Assembly: GCF_946151065.1 (NCBI RefSeq)
Contig: NZ_CAMGZA010000001.1
Location: forward strand, 620,001-684,000
Reading direction: 5' to 3'
DNA from: Microbacterium sp. Marseille-Q6965
Lineage (GTDB): Bacteria > Actinomycetota > Actinomycetes > Actinomycetales > Microbacteriaceae
Length of the DNA stretch: 64,000 nucleotides
Shown here piece by piece: positions 34,642 through 44,278 of the stretch. Both the position numbers and the translations under genes were made by a program. Numbering within the stretch: position 1 is the first letter of the stretch; each line of letters opens with the position of its first letter. A model generated the notes under the pieces. The model saw nothing but the letters and a program-made list of their open reading frames with translations. It was not told the origin of the DNA and made no database searches.

Positions 34642-36096
34642 CTGCGGACTACTCGGCGGGGACCTTCTCGGCCGGGGCCTCGGCCGGGGCGGCGGGGGCC
34701 TCGGCCGGGCGGCGGCGGGCTTCTCCGCGGCGGCCGGCTTCTCGGCCGGCGCCGGGGCCTCCTCCGCCGGGGGCTTCGGGCGCGAGGCGAAAGCCTCGAA
34801 GAAGCCGCGCGGGTTCGTCAGGGTGCTCAGCTGCACCTGGTCGCGGCCCAGGAAGAAGTTGTGCCACCAACCCCAGAGCACGCGCCACTTACGCTCCCAC
34901 GTCGGCATCGCCAGGCCGTGGTAGCCGCGGTGCGCGACCCAGGCGAGGAAGCCCTTGATCGCGATCTTGCCCGACTGGAAGACACCGTCGTACAGGCCGA
35001 GGCCCGCGACGGCGCCGAGGTTCTTGTGGTAGTAGTCCACGGGCTCCTCGCCGCGCAGCACCGCCACGAGGTTCTTCGCCAGGCGCTTGGCCTGACGCAC
35101 CGCGTGCTGCGCGTTCGGCACGCACGTGCCGTCGGGCAGACCGCCGGTCTTGTCGGGCACGGCGGCGACGTCACCGGCGGCCCAGGCGCCCTCGACGACG
35201 TTCTTGTCGGCGTCGATGACGCGCAGGTCGGCCTGCGTGCTGATGCGGCCGCGGGGCTCGGTCGGCAGGTCGCTGCCCCGCACCACCTGCGGGTTGGCCA
35301 TGACGCCGGCGGTCCAGATGATGAGGTCGGTCGGGTACTCCTCACCCGTGTTGGTCTTGACGACGCCGCCCGTGGCGTCGGCGACCTGGGTGTCGAGGTG
35401 GACGTAGGCGCCCTTCTTCGCGAGGTCCTTGAGCACCCACTCCGACGTCTCAAGCGAGACCTCGGGCATGATGCGCCCCATCGCCTCGATGAGGTGGAAC
35501 TGCGTCTCCTCGAACGCGATCTCCGGGAACCGCTCGAGCAGTGCCGAGGCGGCCGACCGCAGCTCCGCGAACGTCTCGATGCCGGCGAATCCGCCGCCGA
35601 CGACGACGACCGTGAGGAGGCGCTTGCGCAGCTCGCTGTCCTTCGGCAGGGCCGCGGCCTTCTCGAAGTTGGAGATCATGCGGTCGCGCACGGCGGCCGC
35701 CTCCTCGATGGACTTCATGCCGATCGCGTTGTCGGCGATACCCGGGATGGGGAACGTGCGCGACACCGACCCGGCCGTGACGACGACGTGGTCGTACTCG
35801 AGCGCGTAGGGCTCCCCGCCCTCGGGCGAGATCGTGGCGATCTTGTTCGCGTGGTCGATGCCCGTGACCCGCGCGTTGACGATCTTCGTGCGCTTCAGGT
35901 GCCGCCGGTGCGAGACCACGGCGTGACGCGGCTCGATCGACCCGGCCGCCACCTCCGGAAGGAACGGCAGGTAGGTCATGTAGGGCAGCGGGTCGACCAT
36001 GACGACCTCTGCCTCCCCCTTGCGGAGGTGCTTCTCGAGCTTCCACGCGGTGTAGAAACCGGCGTATCCGCCGCCGACGATGAGGATCCTGGGCAC
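34618..36096 (-). CDS. Type II NADH dehydrogenase, with frameshift in the C-terminal tail
   Basis: Non-proton-pumping NADH:quinone oxidoreductase on the inner membrane face. Two dinucleotide folds are visible: GGGYAGFYTAWKL at the N-terminus for FAD and VVVVGGGFAGIETFAEL for NADH, then AAGDVAAVPDKTG and a membrane-contact C-terminal region (WGWWHNFFLGRDQVQLS). The GTG at 36096 has AGGAG upstream. The first 460 residues are normal; after EKPAAA the frame turns into a Pro/Arg run that enters the terminator hairpin. One frame over, the tail continues PAEAPAAPAEAPAEKVPAE and stops at 34649, just before the hairpin. One base is probably missing near 34709-34718. Confidence 0.9.
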   Translation of the reverse strand: MPRILIVGGGYAGFYTAWKLEKHLRKGEAEVVMVDPLPYMTYLPFLPEVAAGSIEPRHAVVSHRRHLKRTKIVNARVTGIDHANKIATISPEGGEPYALEYDHVVVTAGSVSRTFPIPGIADNAIGMKSIEEAAAVRDRMISNFEKAAALPKDSELRKRLLTVVVVGGGFAGIETFAELRSAASALLERFPEIAFEETQFHLIEAMGRIMPEVSLETSEWVLKDLAKKGAYVHLDTQVADATGGVVKTNTGEEYPTDLIIWTAGVMANPQVVRGSDLPTEPRGRISTQADLRVIDADKNVVEGAWAAGDVAAVPDKTGGLPDGTCVPNAQHAVRQAKRLAKNLVAVLRGEEPVDYYHKNLGAVAGLGLYDGVFQSGKIAIKGFLAWVAHRGYHGLAMPTWERKWRVLWGWWHNFFLGRDQVQLSTLTNPRGFFEAFASRPKPPAEEAPAPAEKPAAAEKPAAARPRPPPPRPRPRPRRSPPSSPQRRRAPIL

Positions 36097-36100
36097 GACT

Positions 36101-37429
36101 TCACGAACTCCTTGACTGTGGATTGCCGGGCAGGCGCCTGGGCGCCGTTCGAATGCGTCGGACGACAGCGACGAGGCCGAGCGTTATCAGGATACTAGCC
36201 GCGCTGACCGCAACGAGCGGCAGCGTCCCCTCTCGCAGCGAGGCCTCGGTGGGCAGCCAGGGCGATCCGGCCTCGCTCGGGGCCTCCGCGGGCGGCAGCG
36301 GCGGCACCGATACCTCCACCTCGTCGGGGAGGGGCGCGGGCTGGGCATCGCCGCGGCGATAGAGGCGGATCCACTCCTCCAGCTCGACGTCGACGAGGGG
36401 GTTGTCGGCCACGGCCGGCACGTCCGAGGCCACCGCCTCCGCGGCATCGACGAGCCCGTACCCGTACTCCGGGTCGGGCACGCTCGCTCCCGGCACGCGG
36501 TCCGCCGTGGCGATGATGCGGTTGATGACGTTGTTCGCGTCGAGCCCGGGGTGCGCCGATCGCACGAGCGCCGCGACGCCGGCGACGATCGGGGCCGCAC
36601 CGCTCGTGCCGTCCCACCGCATGAGCTGCCCGTCGGGTGCGATGCCGAGGAGGTTCTCGCTCGGCGCCACGACGCCGATCGTGATGCCCTGGGTCGATGC
36701 CTCCACGCTGGCGTGCCCGCTCTCGTCCACGCCGCCCACGGCGAGCACGCCGGGGATGGTGGCGGGGGCTCCCACCACGTCCGTGCCGCTGCCGCGGTTG
36801 CCGGCGGCCACGACGATCACCACGTCGTTCTCGAACGCGTGCAGAAACGCGTCGTCCCAGGACTGGTCCCACGTGAGCGTGTTCGTCGTCCACGACAGGT
36901 TGATGATGTCGGCCCCGTGATCGACGGCCCACGTGATCGCCGCGGGCACCTGGTCCACGAACGGCACGGCGGCCGACGCGCCGAAGCCCACGGAGATGGA
37001 CAGCAGCCGGGCGGCGGGCGCGACGCCGATCATCCCGGTGTCGGGACCGGTGCCGCGCGCGGCGGCGATGGAACCGACGAGCGTGCCATGATTACGGTCG
37101 CGCGCTCCCACGGGGGTGCGGCCGTCGGCGCTGCCCACGCCGGAGACGTCCGTTCCCCCGGCGACGGCTCCGGACAGCTCCGGCGGGCCGTCGGCGATGC
37201 CGGTGTCGATGACCGCGATCGTCACGCCCTCGCCGCGGGTGGTCTCCCACGCCTTGTCGATGCCGTAGTCCGAGATCCAGTACTGCGCCGCGCGCACCGG
37301 ATCATCGGGCGCCGCCTCCGCGCTCGGCGTGGGGGCGGGCGTCGGGGTGGCCGCGCCGGTAAGCAGCACGACGGCGACGGCCGCGCCCGCGAGCACCGCC
37401 GGCACCCTGGCGCGTCGGCTAGCGGCCAT
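36101..37429 (-). CDS. Membrane-anchored S8 subtilisin-like protease (mycosin-like)
   Basis: An exported serine protease of 442 residues. An N-terminal signal/anchor (residues 10-26) leads to the catalytic domain with Asp75 (VIDTGIAD), His114 (DRNHGTLVGS) and Ser276 (GTSGAAP), plus Asn211 (AAGNRGS) for the oxyanion hole. A C-terminal membrane span (about 408-425, VAVSAASILITLGLVAVV) and basic tail give a mycosin-like layout. No ESX/type VII genes are nearby. The start overlaps the DUF501 stop by 11 bases, so it is the last gene of the eno-ftsB-DUF501 series. Confidence 0.9.
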   Translation of the reverse strand: MAASRRARVPAVLAGAAVAVVLLTGAATPTPAPTPSAEAAPDDPVRAAQYWISDYGIDKAWETTRGEGVTIAVIDTGIADGPPELSGAVAGGTDVSGVGSADGRTPVGARDRNHGTLVGSIAAARGTGPDTGMIGVAPAARLLSISVGFGASAAVPFVDQVPAAITWAVDHGADIINLSWTTNTLTWDQSWDDAFLHAFENDVVIVVAAGNRGSGTDVVGAPATIPGVLAVGGVDESGHASVEASTQGITIGVVAPSENLLGIAPDGQLMRWDGTSGAAPIVAGVAALVRSAHPGLDANNVINRIIATADRVPGASVPDPEYGYGLVDAAEAVASDVPAVADNPLVDVELEEWIRLYRRGDAQPAPLPDEVEVSVPPLPPAEAPSEAGSPWLPTEASLREGTLPLVAVSAASILITLGLVAVVRRIRTAPRRLPGNPQSRSS

Positions 37430-37967
37430 CCTCTGCCCCGTCCGCGCCGGCCAGCGCCGCCCCGGGGTCCTCGCACTCGCACCGCTGCGGCGACCATGCC
37501 GACAGGGCCAGCGCCTCGTCGCCGAGCGGGTTCACGCCCGGCCCGGCCGCGAGCGCATGCCCGGCGAGCGCGTGGAGGCACTTCACCCGGCGGGGCATGC
37601 CTCCGGCGGACACGCCGGCGATCTCGGGCACCTCGCCGTACGGGGCGCGGTCGGCGAGGTAGGCGTCGTGCGCGCGAGCGTATGCCGCGCGCAGTCCGGC
37701 GTCGTCGGCGAGGCGATCGTTCATGCCGACCATCACCTGGTCGGCCTCGAGCCGAGACATCTCGGCCGTGGCAGCGGGATGCGTGAGGTAGTAGAAGGTG
37801 GGGAACGGCGTGCCGTCGGGAAGGCGGGGCGCGGTGGCCACGACCGTGGGGTTGCCGCAGGCGCAGCGCGCCGCGATGCCCACCACGCCGCGAGCGGGCC
37901 GCCCGAGCTGCTCCGAGACCACCCGGAGGTCGGCGTCGCGAACCGGTTCGAAGGGCGGAGTCGTCAC
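37419..37967 (-). CDS. DUF501 family protein
   Basis: A 182-residue cytosolic protein of DUF501, conserved in actinobacteria next to eno and ftsB. Cysteines are paired in RCACGNPTVV and again in PQRCECEDPG; the central part reads FPTFYYLTHPAATAEMSRLEA, a family hallmark, and GGMPRRVKCLHALAGHAL follows. Function is unknown. The GTG at 37967 has TAGCCT six bases upstream, so it may also be transcribed on its own, without a leader. Confidence 0.88.
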   Translation of the reverse strand: MTTPPFEPVRDADLRVVSEQLGRPARGVVGIAARCACGNPTVVATAPRLPDGTPFPTFYYLTHPAATAEMSRLEADQVMVGMNDRLADDAGLRAAYARAHDAYLADRAPYGEVPEIAGVSAGGMPRRVKCLHALAGHALAAGPGVNPLGDEALALSAWSPQRCECEDPGAALAGADGAEDGR

Positions 37968-37973
37968 CTGACC

Positions 37974-37979
37974 AGGCTA
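37974..37979 (-). promoter_or_regulatory. Leaderless -10 of the DUF501 gene
   Basis: TAGCCT on the minus strand, six bases before the GTG at 37967; it would give DUF501 and the S8 protease an internal promoter. Confidence 0.45.
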
Positions 37980-38037
37980 TAAGGGCTTCGCTGGCAATCG
38001 GCAGACACGCAGGTTCGCGACCGGACCGTTACGCGGC

Positions 38038-38520
38038 CTAGCCCTGCGGACCCACCGCCGTCTGCGTGAGGCCGGAGGCGACGAGCGATCGCAGGAGCTG
38101 GCCCGTCCAGTCGGCGGGTGCCTCCTCGACCTCGCCGCTGACGGGTTCCTCGTCGCGCGGCAGCTGCGACTCGTCGAGGTCGTTGTCGATCAGGTAGACG
38201 ACCTCCCCCGGCCGGCCGTAGTAGAGCCGCTCGCGGGCCTGCGTCGTGATGTAGGCCGGGTCCTGCCAGCGCTCCTGCTCGGCCTCGAGCGCAGCGATCT
38301 CGTCGGCCGTGAGCTGCACGGCCTCCTCGAGCGCGGCGATCTTCTGGCGCTGCTCCACGAAGGTGCCCACCGTGGGCACCAGCACGAACGCACCCAGCAC
38401 GACGAGGCCGAGCATGATCACGGTGAAGCCGGACAGCCGCAGCCCGCCCAGCCAGTCGCGGGCGCTCGTCGTGCGCGGTCCACGCCGCGGAACGCGGGAA
38501 GGGGGAGCCGATCCGGTCAT
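38038..38520 (-). CDS. FtsB/DivIC-like septum formation initiator
   Basis: A bitopic division protein of 160 residues. A basic cytoplasmic N-terminus, a membrane span at about residues 31-50 (LSGFTVIMLGLVVLGAFVLV) and a periplasmic coiled coil (VEQRQKIAALEEAVQLTADEI) are followed by the conserved ARERLYYGRPGE block. In the divisome it links FtsL and FtsQ. It lies 29 bases after enolase, the usual actinobacterial order eno-ftsB-DUF501. Confidence 0.92.
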   Translation of the reverse strand: MTGSAPPSRVPRRGPRTTSARDWLGGLRLSGFTVIMLGLVVLGAFVLVPTVGTFVEQRQKIAALEEAVQLTADEIAALEAEQERWQDPAYITTQARERLYYGRPGEVVYLIDNDLDESQLPRDEEPVSGEVEEAPADWTGQLLRSLVASGLTQTAVGPQG

Positions 38521-38549
38521 CCGCTCCCCCTTCCGGTCGTCGTGTGCGC

Positions 38550-39932
<1,383 letters not shown>

Positions 39933-40595
39933 TCACACGACGATGGCGACGGCGATGCCGTCCCAGCCCTTGGCGCCCACGGTCTGCAGCGCCGAGGCGT
40001 CGAACCGGGGATCGTCGCCGAGCATCTCGAGACCCTCGCGCGTGCCGCGCACGCGCGGGTCGGCGGTGTCGGGATGGATGATCTCGCCCGCGCGGCCGAT
40101 GTTGTCCACGACGACCACGGTGCCGGGATGGCCGAGCCGTGCGGCCCAGTCCAGGTAAAGCGTGTTGCGCTCCTTGTCGGCGTCGATGAAAACGAGGTCG
40201 AATCCGGGGACGAGGGTCGGCAGCACGTCGGCGGCTGCCCCCAGGCGAATGTCGACGCGATCGCCGACGCCGGCACGGTCGACGTTCTCGCGCGCGACGG
40301 CGGCGTGCGCGGGCTCCGCCTCGATCGTCACGACCTCGCCCTCCTCGCCGACCGCCCGCGCCAGCCAGATCGTCGAGTAGCCGCCGAGGGTGCCGACCTC
40401 CAGCACGCGTCGCGCGCCCGCGATACGAGCCAGGAGGTGCAGGAGCTTTCCGGCCGGCGGCGAGACCTCGATGTCGGGCAGCCCCGCGGCGCGCTGAGCG
40501 GCGAGCGCCGCCTCAAGCGCGGGGTCGTGGCCGACGAGCGTGTCGGCGAGGTAGCGGTCGGCGGCGTCCCATGCCGCGGGCGTCGGTTCAGCCAT
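39933..40595 (-). CDS. Class I SAM-dependent O-methyltransferase
   Basis: A 220-residue methyltransferase of the catechol/caffeoyl-CoA O-methyltransferase type. The SAM site is LEVGTLGGYSTIWLARAVG with VVTIEAEP; metal ligands are likely in DLVFIDADKERN and VVVDNIGRAGEI. Targets could be catechols or other vicinal hydroxyls, and cannot be named. The ATG at 40595 starts 32 bases after the CPBP gene on the same strand. Confidence 0.88.
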   Translation of the reverse strand: MAEPTPAAWDAADRYLADTLVGHDPALEAALAAQRAAGLPDIEVSPPAGKLLHLLARIAGARRVLEVGTLGGYSTIWLARAVGEEGEVVTIEAEPAHAAVARENVDRAGVGDRVDIRLGAAADVLPTLVPGFDLVFIDADKERNTLYLDWAARLGHPGTVVVVDNIGRAGEIIHPDTADPRVRGTREGLEMLGDDPRFDASALQTVGAKGWDGIAVAIVV

Positions 40596-40627
40596 GGCCC
40601 CATCCCAGCGCCCGCCGCCGTGCGCGG

Positions 40628-41563
40628 TCAACCCCCGACCGGCTGCTCCAGCCGCGACGGGCGGAACGCCCCCGCGAGCACCATCACGACCACGATGAGG
40701 GCGATCACGACCCAGGCGACCACTCCGAGCGGACCGACCACGGCCATGTCCGGCCGCTCCCCCGCGGCGGCGAGCGCGAGGACGATGGCCCCCACGGCGT
40801 TCAGCGCGCCGTGGGCGAAGACCGCCGGCCACACCGATCCGGTGCGCAGCCGCGTCCAGCCCAGCAACACACCCCAGGCCACGCAGCCGCCGATCATCAA
40901 CACCACGCCGGTGGCGTCGGTACGACCGAAGTTGTGCCCCAGCAGGGTGATCGGCGCATGCCACAGCCCCCAGATCACGCCGCTCAGCAGCAGCGCCGGC
41001 CAGAGACCCCACGGTCGCAGCGCGGCGAGCAGCCAGCCACGCCAACCGACCTCCTCCCCGAAGGCGAGGATCGCGTTGGGGATCACGGCGGCGAACGGCA
41101 CGGCGATCAGCTGGGTCAGGACGATCGCGCCCAGGGGCAGCCCCGATGGGTCGACGCCGCTCGCGGCGAGCTGCTCGGCGAAACCCGAAAAGTGCACGAG
41201 GTCGAGACGCACCAGGCCGAACCACGCCGACACCGCGACGACGAGGAGCGTGATGACCACCGGCGCGAGCAGCGCCGCGACCGCGAGGCCGATGGTGCGA
41301 CCGACGGGGCGCAGCGGCCACACGCCCAGGAATCGCCAGACGTCGCGGCGCGGCACCCTCATGACGAGCACGACCACGAGCGTCGCCAGCGCCGGCGTCC
41401 ACATCATCGCCGAGACGATGACGGTGGCGATGGGTTGCCCGGCGAGCCCGCCGAGCCACAGCGGGAGCGCCACCGCCCATCCGAGCAGCAGCACGAGGGC
41501 CGTGAACAGGGCGACGGCGTTCCACGGCACGCGCGCCTGCGGAGTGAGATGGGCGGTGGTCAT
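40628..41563 (-). CDS. CPBP-family intramembrane metalloprotease
   Basis: A 311-residue membrane protein of the CAAX protease / bacteriocin-processing (Abi) family, with about eight spans. The motif residues are Glu170-Glu171 and Arg175 (EEVGWRG), His202 (WGLWHAP) and His251 (FAHGALN), all present, so it should be catalytically competent. In other bacteria such proteins give bacteriocin immunity or process peptides. Its ATG overlaps the DUF1648 stop (ATGA); it belongs to the GntR operon. Confidence 0.9.
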   Translation of the reverse strand: MTTAHLTPQARVPWNAVALFTALVLLLGWAVALPLWLGGLAGQPIATVIVSAMMWTPALATLVVVLVMRVPRRDVWRFLGVWPLRPVGRTIGLAVAALLAPVVITLLVVAVSAWFGLVRLDLVHFSGFAEQLAASGVDPSGLPLGAIVLTQLIAVPFAAVIPNAILAFGEEVGWRGWLLAALRPWGLWPALLLSGVIWGLWHAPITLLGHNFGRTDATGVVLMIGGCVAWGVLLGWTRLRTGSVWPAVFAHGALNAVGAIVLALAAAGERPDMAVVGPLGVVAWVVIALIVVVMVLAGAFRPSRLEQPVGG

Positions 41564-42624
41564 CGCTTCGTCTCCTCGGGTCCGTCACCGTTGGCGCCCT
41601 CCCGGGCGATGAGTCCGTTCAAGAGGGCGGCCCCGGTCTCGGCGTCGTCGACCGTCACGGTGAACGCCCGCCCGTCCGTGCGCAGGATGCGGATCGCCTC
41701 GCCGGTGCGCAGGATCACGCCCCAGCCGGCGTTGATGCTGAAGCGCCAGCCCCACCCTCCGTACTCGCCCATCGGGTTGACGTGCACGACGGTGGCGGAG
41801 CGGATCCGGTCGCGGCGGATTCGCACGCGCGGCCATCCGATCGGCGAGCGCACGTCGAGGCCGGCATCGTCGATCCGCACACGGAACACCGTGTTCGTCA
41901 GGACGAGGAGCGCGACGAGGATCAGCACGCCGACGCTGAGGAGCAGGCCGCCCGACACGGGCGCCCCCGCGGCGAGCTGCGCGTACAGGGTGGCGCCCGT
42001 GGTGAGCAGCGTGACCGCGAGCAGCACCCCGACGAGGCCGAGGCCGGCGCGGCTCATCGACACGGTCTTGAGCCAGACCGCGTGCTCCTCGCCGCGAAGC
42101 ATGATCGGCGCGGGCGTCTCGGACGCCTGCGCGACGAGCGGCGGTTCCACGACCGTCTTCCACGCGATGAGCGCGAGCACGGCCGCGAGTCCGAGGCCGA
42201 CGAGGGCCCACCAGCCGGGCAGCAGCGCGTCCCGTGCGTCGTCGAGCCCGACCTGCGGGAGGAAGGTCGCCAGCGCGAGCGTGCCGACGAAGCCGGTCTC
42301 GGCCCACACGACGGCGGCGAACAGGCGGTAGCTCATCGGGCGGCCACGCCGATCCTGTGGAGCGGCGTCCGCCAGGTACGGGGAGAGCCCGACGAGAAGC
42401 GTGACGCCGATGCCGGTTCCCGCGGTGACGAGCGGCAGCAGCCACGGTGAGGTGAAGCCGTCCGGCACGCCCGAGAAGCCCCAGTGCGACGCAGCGGGGT
42501 CGGGCAGGAGCGGCACCAGAGCGAGCTGCGCGAGCAGCACGACGGCCTGCAGCGCGAGCGGGATCACCAGTGCGATGATCGCGTAGCGGCGGCGGGCGGC
42601 CCGCCCGGTGAGAGTCGTCGTCAT
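41560..42624 (-). CDS. DUF1648-type membrane protein
   Basis: A 354-residue protein with about six membrane spans. The N-terminal PLLPDPAASHWGFSGVPDGF is the DUF1648 hallmark; the C-terminal 100 residues form a soluble PH-like domain (RVRIDDAGLDVRSPIGWPRV). Members (SdpI-like) are found with bacteriocin-immunity systems in Bacillus, but function here is unknown. It overlaps both neighbours by four bases, so GntR regulator, this protein and the CPBP protease are made from one transcript. Confidence 0.85.
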   Translation of the reverse strand: MTTTLTGRAARRRYAIIALVIPLALQAVVLLAQLALVPLLPDPAASHWGFSGVPDGFTSPWLLPLVTAGTGIGVTLLVGLSPYLADAAPQDRRGRPMSYRLFAAVVWAETGFVGTLALATFLPQVGLDDARDALLPGWWALVGLGLAAVLALIAWKTVVEPPLVAQASETPAPIMLRGEEHAVWLKTVSMSRAGLGLVGVLLAVTLLTTGATLYAQLAAGAPVSGGLLLSVGVLILVALLVLTNTVFRVRIDDAGLDVRSPIGWPRVRIRRDRIRSATVVHVNPMGEYGGWGWRFSINAGWGVILRTGEAIRILRTDGRAFTVTVDDAETGAALLNGLIAREGANGDGPEETKR

Positions 42625-42998
42625 TCGCTCGTTCCCTTCCGGATGTCTTCGGTGCCCGCATCGCGCACGAGTGAGGCGAGCGTTTCGCGGTCGATGCCGA
42701 GCTCGTCCGCCTGCGCCGCCAGCCGCGCGATCCGCGGCAGCAGGATGGCGACGGCGGCCCCGCGCTCCGCGACGACCGCTCCCCTGCCCGGCCGCATGGA
42801 GATGAGCCCCTCGTCGCGCAGCACCTGGTACGCGTGCAGCACCGTGTGCAGATTCACGTCGAGCGAACCGGCGACGTCCTTCGCCGACGGGAGCCGCTCG
42901 CCCGCCACGACGCGGCCGGCGGCGATGTCCGCGCGGATCGACGCGGCCAGCTGCGCGTACACCGGTTCGTCCCGCGTCGGGTCGATCCTCAGCAGCAT
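42621..42998 (-). CDS. GntR-family (YtrA-type) repressor
   Basis: A 125-residue regulator: a GntR winged helix (PVYAQLAASIRADIAAGRVVAGERLPS, then VNLHTVLHAYQVLRDEGLI) and a short helical tail, typical of the small YtrA subfamily. YtrA proteins usually repress an ABC transporter operon; here the operon holds a DUF1648 protein and a CPBP protease instead. The ATG at 42998 has GAGGAGG upstream. A consensus promoter with an inverted repeat lies just upstream, suggesting self-repression. Confidence 0.9.
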   Translation of the reverse strand: MLLRIDPTRDEPVYAQLAASIRADIAAGRVVAGERLPSAKDVAGSLDVNLHTVLHAYQVLRDEGLISMRPGRGAVVAERGAAVAILLPRIARLAAQADELGIDRETLASLVRDAGTEDIRKGTSE

Positions 42999-43016
42999 CG
43001 CGGCCTCCTCGGGGTT

Positions 43017-43046
43017 ATTCTAGTTGCATTAGAACAACACAGTCAA
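43017..43046 (-). promoter_or_regulatory. Promoter and inverted-repeat operator of the GntR operon
   Basis: On the minus strand TTGACT (43046-43041) and TAGAAT (43022-43017) are 18 bases apart, the closest match to consensus in the window. TTCTA (43018-43022) and TAGAA (43030-43034) form an inverted repeat with a 7-base spacer that overlaps the -10, a likely site for the GntR repressor. Confidence 0.65.
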
Positions 43047-43069
43047 TCTGGCGGTACACCTTCGCTCGA

Positions 43070-43075
43070 TACACT
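43070..43075 (+). promoter_or_regulatory. Leaderless -10 of chrA
   Basis: TACACT, six bases before the GTG at 43082, with no ribosome site between. Confidence 0.45.
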
Positions 43076-43081
43076 CCGGGC

Positions 43082-44278
43082 GTGCACACGATCGCGCGGG
43101 GAAGCTGGGGTGAGGTCGCGCGAGCGTTCCTGAAGCTGGGCGTGACGTCGTTCGGGGGCCCCGTCGCGCACCTCGGCTTCTTTCGGGCCGAGTTCGTCGA
43201 GCGGCGGCGATGGCTCGACGACCGCTCCTACGCCGACCTCGTCGCTCTGTGCCAGTTCCTGCCGGGGCCGGCGTCGAGCCAGGTCGGCTTCGCCATCGGC
43301 CTGCTGCGGGCCGGTCCCCTCGGCGCCCTTGCCGCCTTTGTCGCGTTCACCCTTCCGTCGGCGCTGCTCATGGTGGCGTTCGGCTTCGGCGCAGCGCTCT
43401 TCCGAGGCCCGGTCGGCGAGGGCCTTCTGGACGGGCTCAAGGTCGTGGCCGTCGCGATCGTCGCGCAGGCGGTCTGGGGCATGGCCCGCACCCTCACCCC
43501 CGATCGCACCCGCGCGGCGATCGCCGCCGGCGCGGCGGCGATCGCTCTGCTGGCGGCCGGAGCATCGGGCCAGGTGACCGCGATCGCGCTCGGCGCCGTC
43601 GTCGGTCTGCTGCTGTGCCGGCCCGCGCAGCTTCCGCCGTCGGAACACCTGCGCGTGCCCGTCTCACGCACGGTCGGTCTCCTCGCGCTCGCGGTGTTCG
43701 TCGTGCTCCTCGTCGGCCTGCCCATCGCCGCGACCGCCGGCGACCCGGCCGTGTCGCTGGCCGACGCGTTCTATCGCGCCGGCGCGCTGGTGTTCGGCGG
43801 CGGGCACGTCGTGCTCCCCCTGCTGGAGGGCGAGGTCGTGGCAGCGGGGTGGGTCGCGCCGCCGGAGTTCCTCGCGGGCTATGGCGTCGCCCAGGCCCTG
43901 CCGGGGCCGCTGTTCACGTTCGCGGCCTTCCTCGGGGCCGTGAGCGACAACGGCGCCGGCGGCGCGACCGGGGCGTTCATCGCGCTGCTGGCCGTGTTCC
44001 TGCCCGGCTTCCTCCTGCTCGTCGCGGCCCTGCCCTTCTGGGCGTCCCTGCGGACCAGCGCGAACGGGCAGGGGCTGATGAACGGCGCGAACGCCGCGGT
44101 CGTCGGCATCCTCGCGGCGGCGCTCTACGACCCCGTGTTCACGACCGCCGTGACCGGCGGCACCGCCTTCGCCCTTGCGCTCGTCTGCTTCGTCCTGTTG
44201 GTCGCCTTCCGGTTGCCACCGTGGATCGTCGTCATCGTCGGCGCCGTCGGCGGCGTCCTCACGGGGGTCTGGCCATGA
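43082..44278 (+). CDS. chrA: Chromate transporter (long-chain CHR family)
   Basis: A 398-residue chromate efflux protein with two homologous halves of about six spans each. The first half has SFGGPVAHLGFFRAEFVERR and LPGPASSQVGFAIG; the second half repeats this as VFGGGHVVLPLLEGEVV and QALPGPLFTFAAFLG. This is the bidomain form. Chromate resistance is the known role of the family, but many members are untested. Its ATGA overlap joins it to a Nudix hydrolase gene. Confidence 0.92.
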   Translation: MHTIARGSWGEVARAFLKLGVTSFGGPVAHLGFFRAEFVERRRWLDDRSYADLVALCQFLPGPASSQVGFAIGLLRAGPLGALAAFVAFTLPSALLMVAFGFGAALFRGPVGEGLLDGLKVVAVAIVAQAVWGMARTLTPDRTRAAIAAGAAAIALLAAGASGQVTAIALGAVVGLLLCRPAQLPPSEHLRVPVSRTVGLLALAVFVVLLVGLPIAATAGDPAVSLADAFYRAGALVFGGGHVVLPLLEGEVVAAGWVAPPEFLAGYGVAQALPGPLFTFAAFLGAVSDNGAGGATGAFIALLAVFLPGFLLLVAALPFWASLRTSANGQGLMNGANAAVVGILAAALYDPVFTTAVTGGTAFALALVCFVLLVAFRLPPWIVVIVGAVGGVLTGVWP

